Assembly: GCA_036734025.1 (NCBI GenBank)
Contig: DAIMZI010000013.1
Span: forward strand, 1-64,000
Direction of reading: 5' to 3'
From: DAIMZI01 sp036734025
GTDB taxonomy: Bacteria > Pseudomonadota > Alphaproteobacteria > Rhizobiales > Rhodomicrobiaceae
Length of the DNA: 64,000 nt
Positions 1-8,202 of this stretch are shown piece by piece. The notes below the pieces were generated by a model, which was not told where the DNA came from, did not search any database, and saw only the letters and a program-made list of their open reading frames with translations. The position numbers and the translations under genes were made by a program. Position 1 is the stretch's first letter. Every line of letters begins with the position of its first letter.

Positions 1-2
1 TC

Positions 3-83
3 CTGATCGACCATTTCGACGGGCTCGACACCTTCGACGACCTGCCGCAGGACGGTCGCCGCGTGCGCGACATGTGGTTCTGA
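3..83 (+). CDS. C-terminal end of an unknown protein (partial)
   Basis: An open frame enters from the left edge and stops at TGA 81-83. Its last 26 residues are acidic then basic and end in RRVRDMWF. I do not recognise the family. The same frame stays open after the stop, to a second TGA at 207-209, which may be chance. If the tRNA-Thr fragment at 285-331 marks the right edge of an integrated element, this gene is the last gene of that element. Coding direction is inferred only from the open frame and the codon pattern. Confidence 0.4.
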   Translation: MIDHFDGLDTFDDLPQDGRRVRDMWF

Positions 84-284
84 GGCGATGCAATCGGCTG
101 CGAAACGGGAGAGATCGACCGTGCAGAGGCAAGGACACGGCTCGATCACATGCGGGCGCTCAACATCCGCCTGCTGGGTGACAGGGTGCTCCATGTGCAC
201 CGATACTGAGCCAGCCTTTGCGGCCATTGATGCGGGTCTGGGGAAATTCCCAGATTGTGCGCCCAACGCGTAATTGGAATTTGA
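84..284. other. Non-coding or decayed stretch next to the tRNA-Thr fragment
   Basis: No convincing complete gene is seen. The frame of the gene ending at 83 stays open to a TGA at 207-209 and includes an ATG at 150 (19 codons, beginning MRALNIRLLGD). This could be the decayed tail of a longer gene or chance. From the position of the tRNA-Thr fragment just to the right, I infer that this DNA belongs to the right end of an integrated element. Confidence 0.3.
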
Positions 285-331
285 GATTTGTAATCAGTAG
301 GTCGCGGGTTCGATTCCTGCAGCCGGCACCA
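285..331 (+). pseudogene. 3' half of a tRNA-Thr(UGU) gene, probable attachment-site scar
   Basis: The stretch runs from the anticodon stem-loop (loop TTTGTAA at 287-293, anticodon TGT) through a proper T-arm (GCGGG / TTCGATT / CCTGC) to the acceptor strand AGCCGGC, discriminator A and CCA at 329-331. The 5' half is missing: no GCCGGCT acceptor strand, D-arm or full anticodon stem precedes it, and pairing fails three bases out from the loop. Tyrosine recombinases commonly integrate in tRNA 3' halves and leave such a copy at the far end of the element. The orientation puts the element to the left of this point. The same break position is seen in the tRNA-Arg copy at 20464. Confidence 0.75.
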
Positions 332-621
332 CCATGATCGCCCCGCAGCAAACTCGCCAGATCGCGTCAAAATGGCACAAGCCACCTGGAAGCGGCGATG
401 ACATCATTCCCGATCTGGTGAGTGGGTATGTCCGCCGGCTCGGCGCCCCGACCCCGGTCAGTCCGATTTCTGCTGCCGGCCTGAAGCCAGCATCTGCCGG
501 CTTGATTGTCCGGCGGCTGCGCCGTATAAATGCGGCAACAGGCTAAATCTTCGCTCATGCCTACGCATTCCTCTTGTGCCAACGCATTCTTCGCAAACCA
601 ATCAACACCGCCGGTACCATC

Positions 622-1125
622 ATGGCAATCGCTGAGGCTCGCGTTCGTCCCCTGGGCAAGATGCCTGCGCTCAACTCCCGAACATTGGGCGTCATGTTCA
701 TTGCCGGCTTTTTCGCGACGGTAGCGTTTGACTTGTGGGGCCAGATTATCAGTCCGGCGCTCGGCTTTGCAAATCTGTCGCCGCACGGACTGGCCAGAAG
801 CCTGCTCGGCAGGCTAGGTCTGCCGAACGGCGATTTTGCGGGATATTTCGTGCACTTCTATCTTGTTGGCCTGATCGGCTACCCGATAGGCTGGCTGTAT
901 GTTTTCGCCCCGGCCTGGTCGAGAGTGTTTGGTGCCACGCACTGGTTCGTACCGTCGGCGATCTATGGTTTCTGCCTGTGGATCTTTGCCATTGGCGGCA
1001 TCACGGCCATCGCGGGCCTGCCATTTTTTCTCAATTTTACCGGTATCACTTGGGTGGCCCTAGCCGGTCATGTGCTTTACGGGATCGTCATGGTTGCCGT
1101 CATGGCGATCATTGACAGGTCGTAG
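622..1125 (+). CDS. Uncharacterised four-helix inner membrane protein
   Basis: About 167 residues with four hydrophobic segments, roughly residues 23-42, 73-93, 108-130 and 140-162. It has no signal-peptide cleavage site and no recognisable catalytic motif. An ATG at 622 is used here. The frame extends upstream to 574, but that N-terminus looks like non-coding DNA, and an ATG at 661 with GGGCAAG before it is an alternative. The protein resembles small uncharacterised membrane proteins of alphaproteobacteria only in general character. The gene is isolated, with about 290 bases separating it from the tRNA-Thr fragment. Confidence 0.6.
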   Translation: MAIAEARVRPLGKMPALNSRTLGVMFIAGFFATVAFDLWGQIISPALGFANLSPHGLARSLLGRLGLPNGDFAGYFVHFYLVGLIGYPIGWLYVFAPAWSRVFGATHWFVPSAIYGFCLWIFAIGGITAIAGLPFFLNFTGITWVALAGHVLYGIVMVAVMAIIDRS

Positions 1126-1289
1126 CCGCACGAACAGGTAGCGAAGCCGCGATACCGAGCACGCGCATGCCCGCCGGGCGCAACCGCCGTCTCCATCAGC
1201 CCATGATCCCGCCGCTGCTGAATTCCGGTTCATGCGCAAGATAATTCGCTCTGTCCTGCGCCGCCCGCGGGCAATACCGCAATCGGTTC

Positions 1290-1478
1290 TCAGATGATGA
1301 AAAAGAGCAGGATGCCGCCGAGGATGAGCACGCTCAATCCAAGCGAGAGGACAAGCACCATCGCCGTGGCCTTGGGTTCGCCGCCCTGCTTCACTTCCTT
1401 TTCGGAGAGCACGATGGGCTCCTCGGTTTCAGATGTCGATACGTGGCTTTCTTCATGTTGCGGCAATGCAAGCTCCAT
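1290..1478 (-). CDS. Small single-pass membrane protein, unknown
   Basis: 62 residues. The N-terminal 38 are charged and acidic (ending EVKQGGEPKATA). They are followed by one strongly hydrophobic helix, about residues 39-62, that runs to the C-terminus. This layout fits a tail-anchored protein with a cytoplasmic head. The upstream ribosome binding site is weak. No family is recognised. It is kept as a gene because the charged-head plus helix layout is hard to obtain from a shadow frame and no better frame competes on the other strand. Confidence 0.5.
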   Translation of the reverse strand: MELALPQHEESHVSTSETEEPIVLSEKEVKQGGEPKATAMVLVLSLGLSVLILGGILLFFII

Positions 1479-1707
1479 ATTCCAACTCGGGTAGTCGTGA
1501 TTGTCAGGCCAGATGCTGCAAGACGCATGCTGGCTCTGGTCAGGCGTTGATGCCGGGAGTCAAACACATGTCGGGGATGAGCGCGAGGCGGGGAGCCAAA
1601 TCGTCGCAGCCTTGAGCCGTTTGCCACGCAATCAGTGGTTGTGTCTGGGTCCGTTACCGACCAATCGACGCGTGGCACGGAGCATGATCAATCAATGGGA
1701 CCAGACC

Positions 1708-2322
1708 ATGATGGCCAAAGGAACGCAAAACGGATCGGAAGACGATCGGATTGACAATGCCTCGATCAGCAAGATCCTCGACAAGTTGGTGAACGAGGGT
1801 GATGGCGATGAGACCACACTTGGCGAACTGATCGGCGCCTTCGGGCACCGCGCTTTCGGTCCGCTGCTGCTCGTGCCGGCGCTGATCGCTCTCCTGCCGA
1901 CCGGCGCGATACCCGGAATGTCGATCCTGACCGGCAGTATCATATTGCTGGTCAGCGCCCAGATACTGACGGGCCGGCAGGATGTCTGGCTGCCAGGCCG
2001 CGTGACAGGCGCGGCAATTCCGCGAGAGCGACTTGAACAGGCGGTGGAAAGATTGAAGCCGTGGGCGCAGACTCTGGACCGTCACACCGGCCGGCGGCTG
2101 ACATTCCTTGTGCAGCCACCAGCACACATGGCGATTGCGCTGGCTTCAGCCGGTATGGCCGTTCTGATGTTCCCGCTCGCGCTGGTGCCTTTTGCCGTGG
2201 CCATCCCCTCTGCGATCATCACGCTGTTTTCGCTGGGCTTGATGCTCAGGGACGGGCTCGTGGTTGCCTTAGGCTATCTGCTTGGCGCGGCGGCGCTGGC
2301 GGCATGGATGCTGTTTGTCTGA
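1708..2322 (+). CDS. ExoD-family membrane protein
   Basis: About 204 residues. The N-terminal region contains the pattern TTLGELIGAFGHRAFGPLLLVPALIALLP split by the first helix, followed by GAIPGMSILTGSIILLVSAQ, which is typical of the ExoD family (exopolysaccharide synthesis, ExoD). Four to five hydrophobic segments lie at about residues 45-63, 70-85, 135-165 and 170-200. ExoD of Sinorhizobium affects exopolysaccharide production and alkali tolerance, but the biochemical role is unknown. The start at 1708 has GGGA eight bases upstream. An ATG at 1684 and the neighbouring ATG at 1711 are alternatives. It is convergent with tctA and has no obvious operon partner. Confidence 0.8.
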   Translation: MMAKGTQNGSEDDRIDNASISKILDKLVNEGDGDETTLGELIGAFGHRAFGPLLLVPALIALLPTGAIPGMSILTGSIILLVSAQILTGRQDVWLPGRVTGAAIPRERLEQAVERLKPWAQTLDRHTGRRLTFLVQPPAHMAIALASAGMAVLMFPLALVPFAVAIPSAIITLFSLGLMLRDGLVVALGYLLGAAALAAWMLFV

Positions 2323-2358
2323 TGCTCGTGCCGCGCCGCGCCCGACCGATCATCGGCC

Positions 2359-3885
2359 TCATGCGTTGATATCCGGTGCGGCGCTCGCGGCGGCGCGCCG
2401 GCGTCGCCAGATCAGCATAAGCGGATAGGCGAACAGAATGAGCGCACAAAACAACGTTATCGCAGCGATCGGTCGCGTGGCGAAGACGGTCCAGTCACCC
2501 TGCTCGGCAATCATCGTCTGGCGGAACGAACGCTCCGCAAGCGGACCGAGCACGATCGCCAGAACCAGCGGCGCCAGCGGATAATCCAGCTTGCGCAGGA
2601 TATAGCCGATCACCCCGAAGATGAGTATGAGCCAGGGATCGAACATGCGCTGGTCCGGCGCAAAACCACCGACAAAGCACAGCACGAATATCAGCGGTGC
2701 GAGCACCGTGAACGGCATCTTCAGCACCCAGATGAAGAAGGGAATGAAGGCGATGTTGATGAGCAGCGCGAACAGGTTGGAAGCGTAAAGGCTCGCCATC
2801 AGCCCCCAGACGAATTCAGGCTCGTTGCTGAACAGCAGCGGTCCCGGCGTCAGCCCCCAGATGATCATGCCGCCGAGCAATATGGCCGTCGTCGGCGAGC
2901 CCGGGATGCCAAGCGTGAGCATGGGCAGCAGGGAGCCCGTGCTTGCGGCGTTGTTCGCGGCTTCGGGCGCGACTATGCCGTTGAGCGCGCCTTTGCCGTA
3001 CTGCTTTGGATCCTTGGACATGCTCTTTGACAGGCCATAGGCCATGAGCGATGCCGGCGTCGCGCCGGCGGCCGGCAGGATGCCGACGAAATAGCCCAGA
3101 AATGACGACATCACCATTGTCTTGATGGACGCCTTCAGCCGCTTCATCGCATCGATCAGCCGGGAGATCGTGAAATTGTGCTTGGCCAGCCGGACATCGC
3201 CGCGCGAACTTTCCATCGTCCATAACATCTCGCCGATCCCGTAAATGCCGATGGCGAGGACGATGAACGAAATGCCGCTGTAAAAGCCAGTCAGATCAAA
3301 GAAGATCAGCCTCGGCTGGCCGGAGACAATATCGAGACCAACAGCCGACAGGATAAGCCCGAGAAATATCATCGACATGGTCTTGGCGATGTCGTCGCCG
3401 CCAAGGCCGACGAAGGTGGCGAAGGCGAGGACCATCAGGGCAAATTCTTCCGGCGGGCCGAAGCGGAGAGCGAATTCGGCAAGCGGCGGCGCGAACAGGG
3501 TGAACAGGATGACCGAGACCGTGCCGCCGACGAAGGAAGCGACCGCCGCAGCGACCAGCGCCCGGTCGGCGTTGCCGGAGAGTGCCAACGGGCGGCCGTC
3601 GAAGGTTGTGGCGACGGCGGTGGAAGCGCCCGGGATGCCGAGCATGATCGAGGAGATCGCGCCGCCATACATCGCGCCGTAATAGATGGCCGCGAGGAAG
3701 ATGATCGCTGCTGTCGGCGGCACGAAGAACGTGATGGGCAGCAGGATGGCCACGCCATTGACCGAGCCGAGGCCGGGCATCGCGCCGATCATCAGGCCAA
3801 GCATGCAGCCGAGCACCAGAAGGCCCAGATTGAGCGGCTGAAAGGTTGTGGCGAAGCCATCTAGCAGAAGCGGGATAATGTCCAT
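2359..3885 (-). CDS. tctA: Tripartite tricarboxylate transporter, large permease TctA
   Basis: 508 residues, the usual length for TctA permeases, with about ten to twelve membrane helices. It carries the two family loops with GIPG: MLGIPGASTAVATTFDGRP around residue 80 and LTLGIPGSPTTAILLGG around residue 325. TctA is the main channel of secondary carriers that depend on a periplasmic solute receptor and take up citrate, other tricarboxylates or related organic acids. The ATG at 3885 has CGGAG a few bases upstream. It is the last gene of tctC-tctB-tctA, 57 bases after tctB. The substrate cannot be read from the sequence. Confidence 0.95.
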   Translation of the reverse strand: MDIIPLLLDGFATTFQPLNLGLLVLGCMLGLMIGAMPGLGSVNGVAILLPITFFVPPTAAIIFLAAIYYGAMYGGAISSIMLGIPGASTAVATTFDGRPLALSGNADRALVAAAVASFVGGTVSVILFTLFAPPLAEFALRFGPPEEFALMVLAFATFVGLGGDDIAKTMSMIFLGLILSAVGLDIVSGQPRLIFFDLTGFYSGISFIVLAIGIYGIGEMLWTMESSRGDVRLAKHNFTISRLIDAMKRLKASIKTMVMSSFLGYFVGILPAAGATPASLMAYGLSKSMSKDPKQYGKGALNGIVAPEAANNAASTGSLLPMLTLGIPGSPTTAILLGGMIIWGLTPGPLLFSNEPEFVWGLMASLYASNLFALLINIAFIPFFIWVLKMPFTVLAPLIFVLCFVGGFAPDQRMFDPWLILIFGVIGYILRKLDYPLAPLVLAIVLGPLAERSFRQTMIAEQGDWTVFATRPIAAITLFCALILFAYPLMLIWRRRRAAASAAPDINA

Positions 3886-3942
3886 GGGCTCCGCCCCGAT
3901 TGGTTATTGGACAGCCAGACGCCGGCGAGCAAACTGGCGATG

Positions 3943-4449
3943 TCAGTAGACAAAGATGCGATAGAGCGGGAGGAACAACGGTTCGCTCGCGCCTTTCGGC
4001 AACAGGATCTTCATGCCGCCTTCAAAGAGCAGGAAAATCGAAACCGGCGTCAGAATGGACACGCCGAGAGTGATGAACCAGCGGTGCCTGCCCATGACAC
4101 CCAGATAAAAGAGCATGAACAGCAATATGGCGACATAGGCGCCAAGCCACTGGGTGATGAAAAGCATCGAGAAGACGGCGGCAACCGATATTCCGACAAC
4201 GGTTGCTGCGTACGGGTCCATGAATGGTTCGCTGGAGCGCGACTGGGGCGTCCGGCGCATCCATGCACGAATGAAGATCGAGACGGACGCAATAAGCAGA
4301 CCGACCGACAGCCAGAACGGGAATGCGCCGCTCCCCGGTCCACGCCGCTCGACCCAACCTATCTCGAGCGGGGCGCGTTGACTCTCATACATGAGAAAAA
4401 GGGAGAAGAGCCCGAGCAATGCTGCAACGATCAACTCAGCTTTACGCAA
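3943..4449 (-). CDS. tctB: Tripartite tricarboxylate transporter, small permease TctB
   Basis: 168 residues with four hydrophobic segments (about 5-22, 45-62, 80-112 and 118-140), the usual size and layout of TctB. Position between tctC and tctA supports the call, since TctB sequences diverge strongly. The start is a TTG at 4449 with GGAG spaced five bases upstream (seen). No ATG further upstream is in frame with a ribosome binding site. The function of TctB within the carrier is poorly understood beyond being required for transport. Confidence 0.88.
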   Translation of the reverse strand: MRKAELIVAALLGLFSLFLMYESQRAPLEIGWVERRGPGSGAFPFWLSVGLLIASVSIFIRAWMRRTPQSRSSEPFMDPYAATVVGISVAAVFSMLFITQWLGAYVAILLFMLFYLGVMGRHRWFITLGVSILTPVSIFLLFEGGMKILLPKGASEPLFLPLYRIFVY

Positions 4450-4500
4450 GGCGCTCCACTCCCCTCATGGCTTCATTCTCGTCAGATCAGGGCCTGAATA

Positions 4501-5481
4501 TTACTGGGCCGAAACCGTCTCGAGGAGGCCTTCATGCTTGGCCCTTTCATCAAGGAAGTAGGTCTGCAGTTCCGCGCCAGTAAGCCAGGCACATTGCAGG
4601 GCCTTCTCCTTGCAGTAATTCTGCCAGCTCTCGGACTGATAGACCCGCTGAAACAGATTTGTGTAATAAGCCGTCACTTCATCGTCGATGCCGCCCGGCG
4701 CAACGATGGAGCGCTGCATGAAATAAACCATTTCGGGATGGCCGAGTTCAGCAAAGGTCGGCACGTCGGGGAACAGCGGAATGCGCTCGGGCGTGAACGC
4801 CGCGATCGGGCGGGACTGGCCGCTTTCGTAAAAACCGAGCTGCTCGGAGGGGTTGTTGACGGTGGAACTGATGCTCCCACCGACCAGGTTCTTGGCCACG
4901 TCTCCGCCGCCCTTGAAAGGCACATAGACCATCTTGAGCGAGAATTCGCGCTCGAGCATGGCGGTGACCAGGCTGTCTTCCTGACCGGTGCCCGTGCCGC
5001 CCATCTTCCACGAGTCCCCTTGTGCGGAGACAGCCGCGACATAATCTTCAACCGACTTGATCGGCGATTCAGAGCTGACCCAGAGCATGAATGTGTCTTC
5101 TGCAAGCCTGGCGATCGGGGTAAATTCCTCGATGTTGACGCCCAGACCTGGATTTTGCAGCGGGGTCGTATAGTAACTGTTCAGCGTCACCATAATAACG
5201 TGAGGATCGCCTTCTTTATCCTTCAGATAACGCAAGGCTTCCGCACCCGATCCGCCACCTTTGTTGACGGGAATGAACGGAACTTCTGCCAGACCGTCTT
5301 TCTGAATGATGCTCTGTATGAAGCGGGCCAGCTGATCCGCGCCGCCCCCCTGTCCGGCCATGATAACGAATTCAACAGGCTTCTGGGGTTTCCATTCTGC
5401 GCGCGCTTCATGGTTGACTGCCAGGTTCAATCCCAGCAGATAAACCAACGCAGTCAAAGCTGTTATGCGTAAATATGACAT
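4501..5481 (-). CDS. tctC: Tripartite tricarboxylate transporter, periplasmic solute receptor TctC
   Basis: 326 residues. A signal peptide covers about residues 1-28 (LTALVYLLGLNLAV core, cleavage after EARA). The mature part has the family features: a KPVEFVIMAGQGGGADQLARF loop near the N-terminus and VPFKGGGDVAKNLVGG in the middle. Such receptors bind organic acids in the periplasm and deliver them to TctAB. The ATG at 5481 follows GAGGAAG. It is the first gene of the operon, and its upstream region is shared with the divergent stress protein gene and contains a perfect inverted repeat at 5584-5604. Confidence 0.93.
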   Translation of the reverse strand: MSYLRITALTALVYLLGLNLAVNHEARAEWKPQKPVEFVIMAGQGGGADQLARFIQSIIQKDGLAEVPFIPVNKGGGSGAEALRYLKDKEGDPHVIMVTLNSYYTTPLQNPGLGVNIEEFTPIARLAEDTFMLWVSSESPIKSVEDYVAAVSAQGDSWKMGGTGTGQEDSLVTAMLEREFSLKMVYVPFKGGGDVAKNLVGGSISSTVNNPSEQLGFYESGQSRPIAAFTPERIPLFPDVPTFAELGHPEMVYFMQRSIVAPGGIDDEVTAYYTNLFQRVYQSESWQNYCKEKALQCAWLTGAELQTYFLDERAKHEGLLETVSAQ

Positions 5482-5583
5482 GGACGCTTCCTCTTTTTTT
5501 TCGACATCCCGTATAGATCCTGCAATTTGAGGCGATTACATGGATCTTCGGAATACATATTGCGCAAAATCTTCAGCCCGACT

Positions 5584-5604
5584 GGCTGTCTGCACAAGAC
5601 AGCC
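5584..5604. promoter_or_regulatory. Perfect inverted repeat, possible operator
   Basis: Two 8-base arms, GGCTGTCT (5584-5591) and AGACAGCC (5597-5604), are exact reverse complements around the 5-base spacer GCACA. It lies 102 bases upstream of tctC and 110 upstream of the divergent universal stress protein gene. No T-run follows on either strand, so a terminator is unlikely and a dimeric repressor or activator site is the simpler reading. No regulator gene is adjacent, and I cannot name the protein family that would bind. Confidence 0.5.
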
Positions 5605-5714
5605 CCAGAAGGCTAAATCAATTGCACCATTTTTCTTATGAGGTGTATTATCAATGGAAACAAGGTTATATGTCAACCGGCATGTTATAAAAACACTATA
5701 AAGCGGAAACTGTC

Positions 5715-6545
5715 ATGGCAATCAAAGATCTTCTCGTCGCATTTGACGGATCTGAAGCCTCGGTGGCAACGCTACGTTACGCCACGCAAATGGCAAAGAA
5801 GTATCAGGCAGCTGTAACTGGCATTTTTGTCAGTCTACCACTCACTCTGGACGAGGGAATTGGCCGATGGATAGGCAAAGACGTTATTTCAACACTTGAA
5901 GAAGCTCATACAGAAAACTGTCGATCCATAAAAACGCTATTTGAGAAAGAACTCAATTCTGCTGGATTTGCCGGAGAGTCCGCATGGTTCGCCGAAGCTG
6001 GCCATCCGAACGATGTTCTTTCCGAAGTATCACGTTATTACGACATGTTGCTTATCGGTCAGCATGGTGCCGACCCTCATAAAAATCGCCGTGTCCGGGC
6101 TGAGGATCTTGTCATGACCACCGGAAAGCCGATCCTCGTCGTACCGATGGGTTATACGGTGCGTCCATTCCGGGAATATGCCGCTGTTGCGTGGGACGGA
6201 GGCGTCCGCGCTGCACGCGCCCTCACAGATGCGATGCAGATACTGGAAACGAAGAACCGTCTGGATGTCATCAGCGTGGGCACGGAAATGATGGCAGACA
6301 ACAGGCCGGACGACAGGGACATATTGCGTCACCTCAAACGCCATGGGATCGACGCACGCGCCATCATGCTACCGCGCTCGGCGGGCGGTATCGGCGCGAC
6401 GCTGATCGACTATTGCGTGAAGAATGACCCGGACGTGCTGGTCATGGGCGCATACGGCCATGCCCGCCTGCGCGAAGACCTGTTCGGCGGCGTGACCAGG
6501 CAGATGCTGCGCACCTCGCCGGTACCGCTGATGATAGCGCATTAG
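5715..6545 (+). CDS. Universal stress protein with two tandem Usp domains
   Basis: 276 residues made of two Usp (UspA-fold) domains, about 1-145 and 152-276. The first opens with DLLVAFDGSEASVATLRYA. The second ends with the nucleotide-binding pattern G-x2-G-x9-G-[VT] seen in MGAYGHARLREDLFGGVTR. Tandem Usp proteins are cytoplasmic and bind ATP or act in stress survival. The first domain has QHGADPHKNRR in place of a full ATP loop, so only the second may bind nucleotide (inference). It is divergent from tctCBA across an AT-rich 233-base gap. Codon use is a little more AT-rich at the start than in its neighbours. Confidence 0.9.
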   Translation: MAIKDLLVAFDGSEASVATLRYATQMAKKYQAAVTGIFVSLPLTLDEGIGRWIGKDVISTLEEAHTENCRSIKTLFEKELNSAGFAGESAWFAEAGHPNDVLSEVSRYYDMLLIGQHGADPHKNRRVRAEDLVMTTGKPILVVPMGYTVRPFREYAAVAWDGGVRAARALTDAMQILETKNRLDVISVGTEMMADNRPDDRDILRHLKRHGIDARAIMLPRSAGGIGATLIDYCVKNDPDVLVMGAYGHARLREDLFGGVTRQMLRTSPVPLMIAH

Positions 6546-6666
6546 CTGAATTCGGAAAATAGTGTGGCCGGATGTCTGGACAGTGCCGTTCAGTTCCTGA
6601 CACACCATGCAAGACAATGATCCCGCGAGCGATCAGGCACAGGAATGGGAGAACACGAAAGGGCCC

Positions 6667-8202
6667 ATGATGCAGTCAAGTCAGGACATGTCGATCCATC
6701 AGATATTGGGCATTGGTGAAGCCTCGGCGCAGGCAGTCGGCGCGCCGGACCGCCGTTCCATGAGCTATGGCGAGTTGCGTTCGCTCGCCGAGCGGGTGCG
6801 CCATGATTTGCGCGCCATGGGCATTGGCAAATCGGACCGTGTCGCGATCGTTCTGCCCAACGGCCCCACGATGGCGTCGAGCTTTCTATGCGTGGCGAGC
6901 GCCGCCACGACAGCGCCTCTCAATCCCGCCTACCGCCAGGAGGAATTCGAGTTCTATCTCAGCGATCTGGGCGCAAAGATCTTGCTGGTGCAAAAGGGCG
7001 ATGACACGCCGGCGCGCGCCGCGGCCGCCGCGCTCGGCATCCACATCGTCGAGATCGAGACGCCCGAGGGTACGCCTGCGGGCTTTTTCACCATGTCGAG
7101 CGCCGCGCCGGCGGGAAGCGCGGACCAGGACACGCCATCAGGCCCCGGCGATATCGCGCTGGTGCTGTACACCTCCGGCACCACATCGCGGCCCAAGCTG
7201 GTGCCGCTCAGCAACGCCAATCTGGCGGCCTCGGCGATTCACATCCGCGACACGCTGCAACTGCGCCCTGATGATGTCGGGCTGAACATCATGCCGCTGT
7301 TTCACATTCACGGGCTCATCGCATCGCTGTTGTCGTCGATGTCGGCGGGCGCCCATGTGGTGTGCACGCCTGGCTTCAACGCGCTGAAGATATTCTCCTG
7401 GTTCGAGGAGGCCGACCCGACCTGGTACACGGCGGTGCCGACCATGCATCAGGCGATCCTGGCGCGCGCGGACCGCAACCGCGACATCCTGGAAAAGATG
7501 CGGCTGCGCTTGGTGCGCTCGTCCTCATCCTCTCTGCCGCCGCCGGTGATGGCCGAGCTTGAGGCAACGTTCGGCGCGCCGGTCATCGAAGCCTATGGCA
7601 TGACGGAAGCCTCGCATCAGATGGCCTCGAACCGGCTGCCGCCGGGCAAGCGCAAGCCGGGAACGGTCGGGCCGGCTGCCGGCCCGGAAATCGCCATCAT
7701 GAATGAAGGCGGCGCCATCCTTCCAGCGGGTGAGACTGGCGAGGTGGTCATTCGCGGGCCGAATGTGTTTTCGGGATATGAGAACAACCCTTCGGCCAAC
7801 GAAAGCGCCTTCGCCAACGGCTGGTTCCGCACCGGCGACCAGGGGCTTTTCGACGACGATGGGCACCTGATGATCACCGGACGGCTCAAGGAGATCATCA
7901 ACCGTGGCGGCGAGAAGATCGCCCCGCGCGAGGTGGACGACATGATCCAGTCGCACCCCGCCGTCGCGCAGGTGGTCACGTTCGCCGTGCCGCACGACAA
8001 GCTGGGCGAGGATGTTGCGGCCATCGTCGTGCTGCGCGAGGGCCACAGCGTCAGCGAGCGCGAGTTGCGCGATTTCTGCGCGAAGTCGCTGGCCGATTTC
8101 AAGGTGCCGCGCAAGATCCTGTTCGTCGATGAGATCCCCAAGGGCGCGACCGGCAAGCTTCAGCGCATCGGACTGGCGGAAAAGCTGGGGCTGACGGCAT
8201 GA
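6667..8202 (+). CDS. AMP-forming acyl-CoA synthetase (oxalyl/medium-chain-like)
   Basis: 511 residues of the ANL adenylating superfamily. The AMP-binding core is intact: YTSGTTSRPKLVPLSNANL (P-loop, about residue 165), EAYGMTEASHQM (about 310) and the hinge motif GWFRTGDQGLFDDDGHL with GRLKEIINRGGEKIAPREVD (about 390-430). The C-terminal GATGKLQR carries the catalytic lysine. The form of the first motif is what I associate with the Pcs60/AAE3 type, some members of which are oxalate-CoA ligases. The substrate is not determined. The start at 6667 has GAAAGGG upstream. An in-frame ATG at 6607 lacks a site. The stop overlaps the next start by four bases. Confidence 0.88.
   Translation: MMQSSQDMSIHQILGIGEASAQAVGAPDRRSMSYGELRSLAERVRHDLRAMGIGKSDRVAIVLPNGPTMASSFLCVASAATTAPLNPAYRQEEFEFYLSDLGAKILLVQKGDDTPARAAAAALGIHIVEIETPEGTPAGFFTMSSAAPAGSADQDTPSGPGDIALVLYTSGTTSRPKLVPLSNANLAASAIHIRDTLQLRPDDVGLNIMPLFHIHGLIASLLSSMSAGAHVVCTPGFNALKIFSWFEEADPTWYTAVPTMHQAILARADRNRDILEKMRLRLVRSSSSSLPPPVMAELEATFGAPVIEAYGMTEASHQMASNRLPPGKRKPGTVGPAAGPEIAIMNEGGAILPAGETGEVVIRGPNVFSGYENNPSANESAFANGWFRTGDQGLFDDDGHLMITGRLKEIINRGGEKIAPREVDDMIQSHPAVAQVVTFAVPHDKLGEDVAAIVVLREGHSVSERELRDFCAKSLADFKVPRKILFVDEIPKGATGKLQRIGLAEKLGLTA

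Noticed and set aside
146..385. Minus-strand frames across the tRNA-Thr fragment
   Set aside because: They contain the typical peptide produced by translating the antisense of a tRNA and have no other support.
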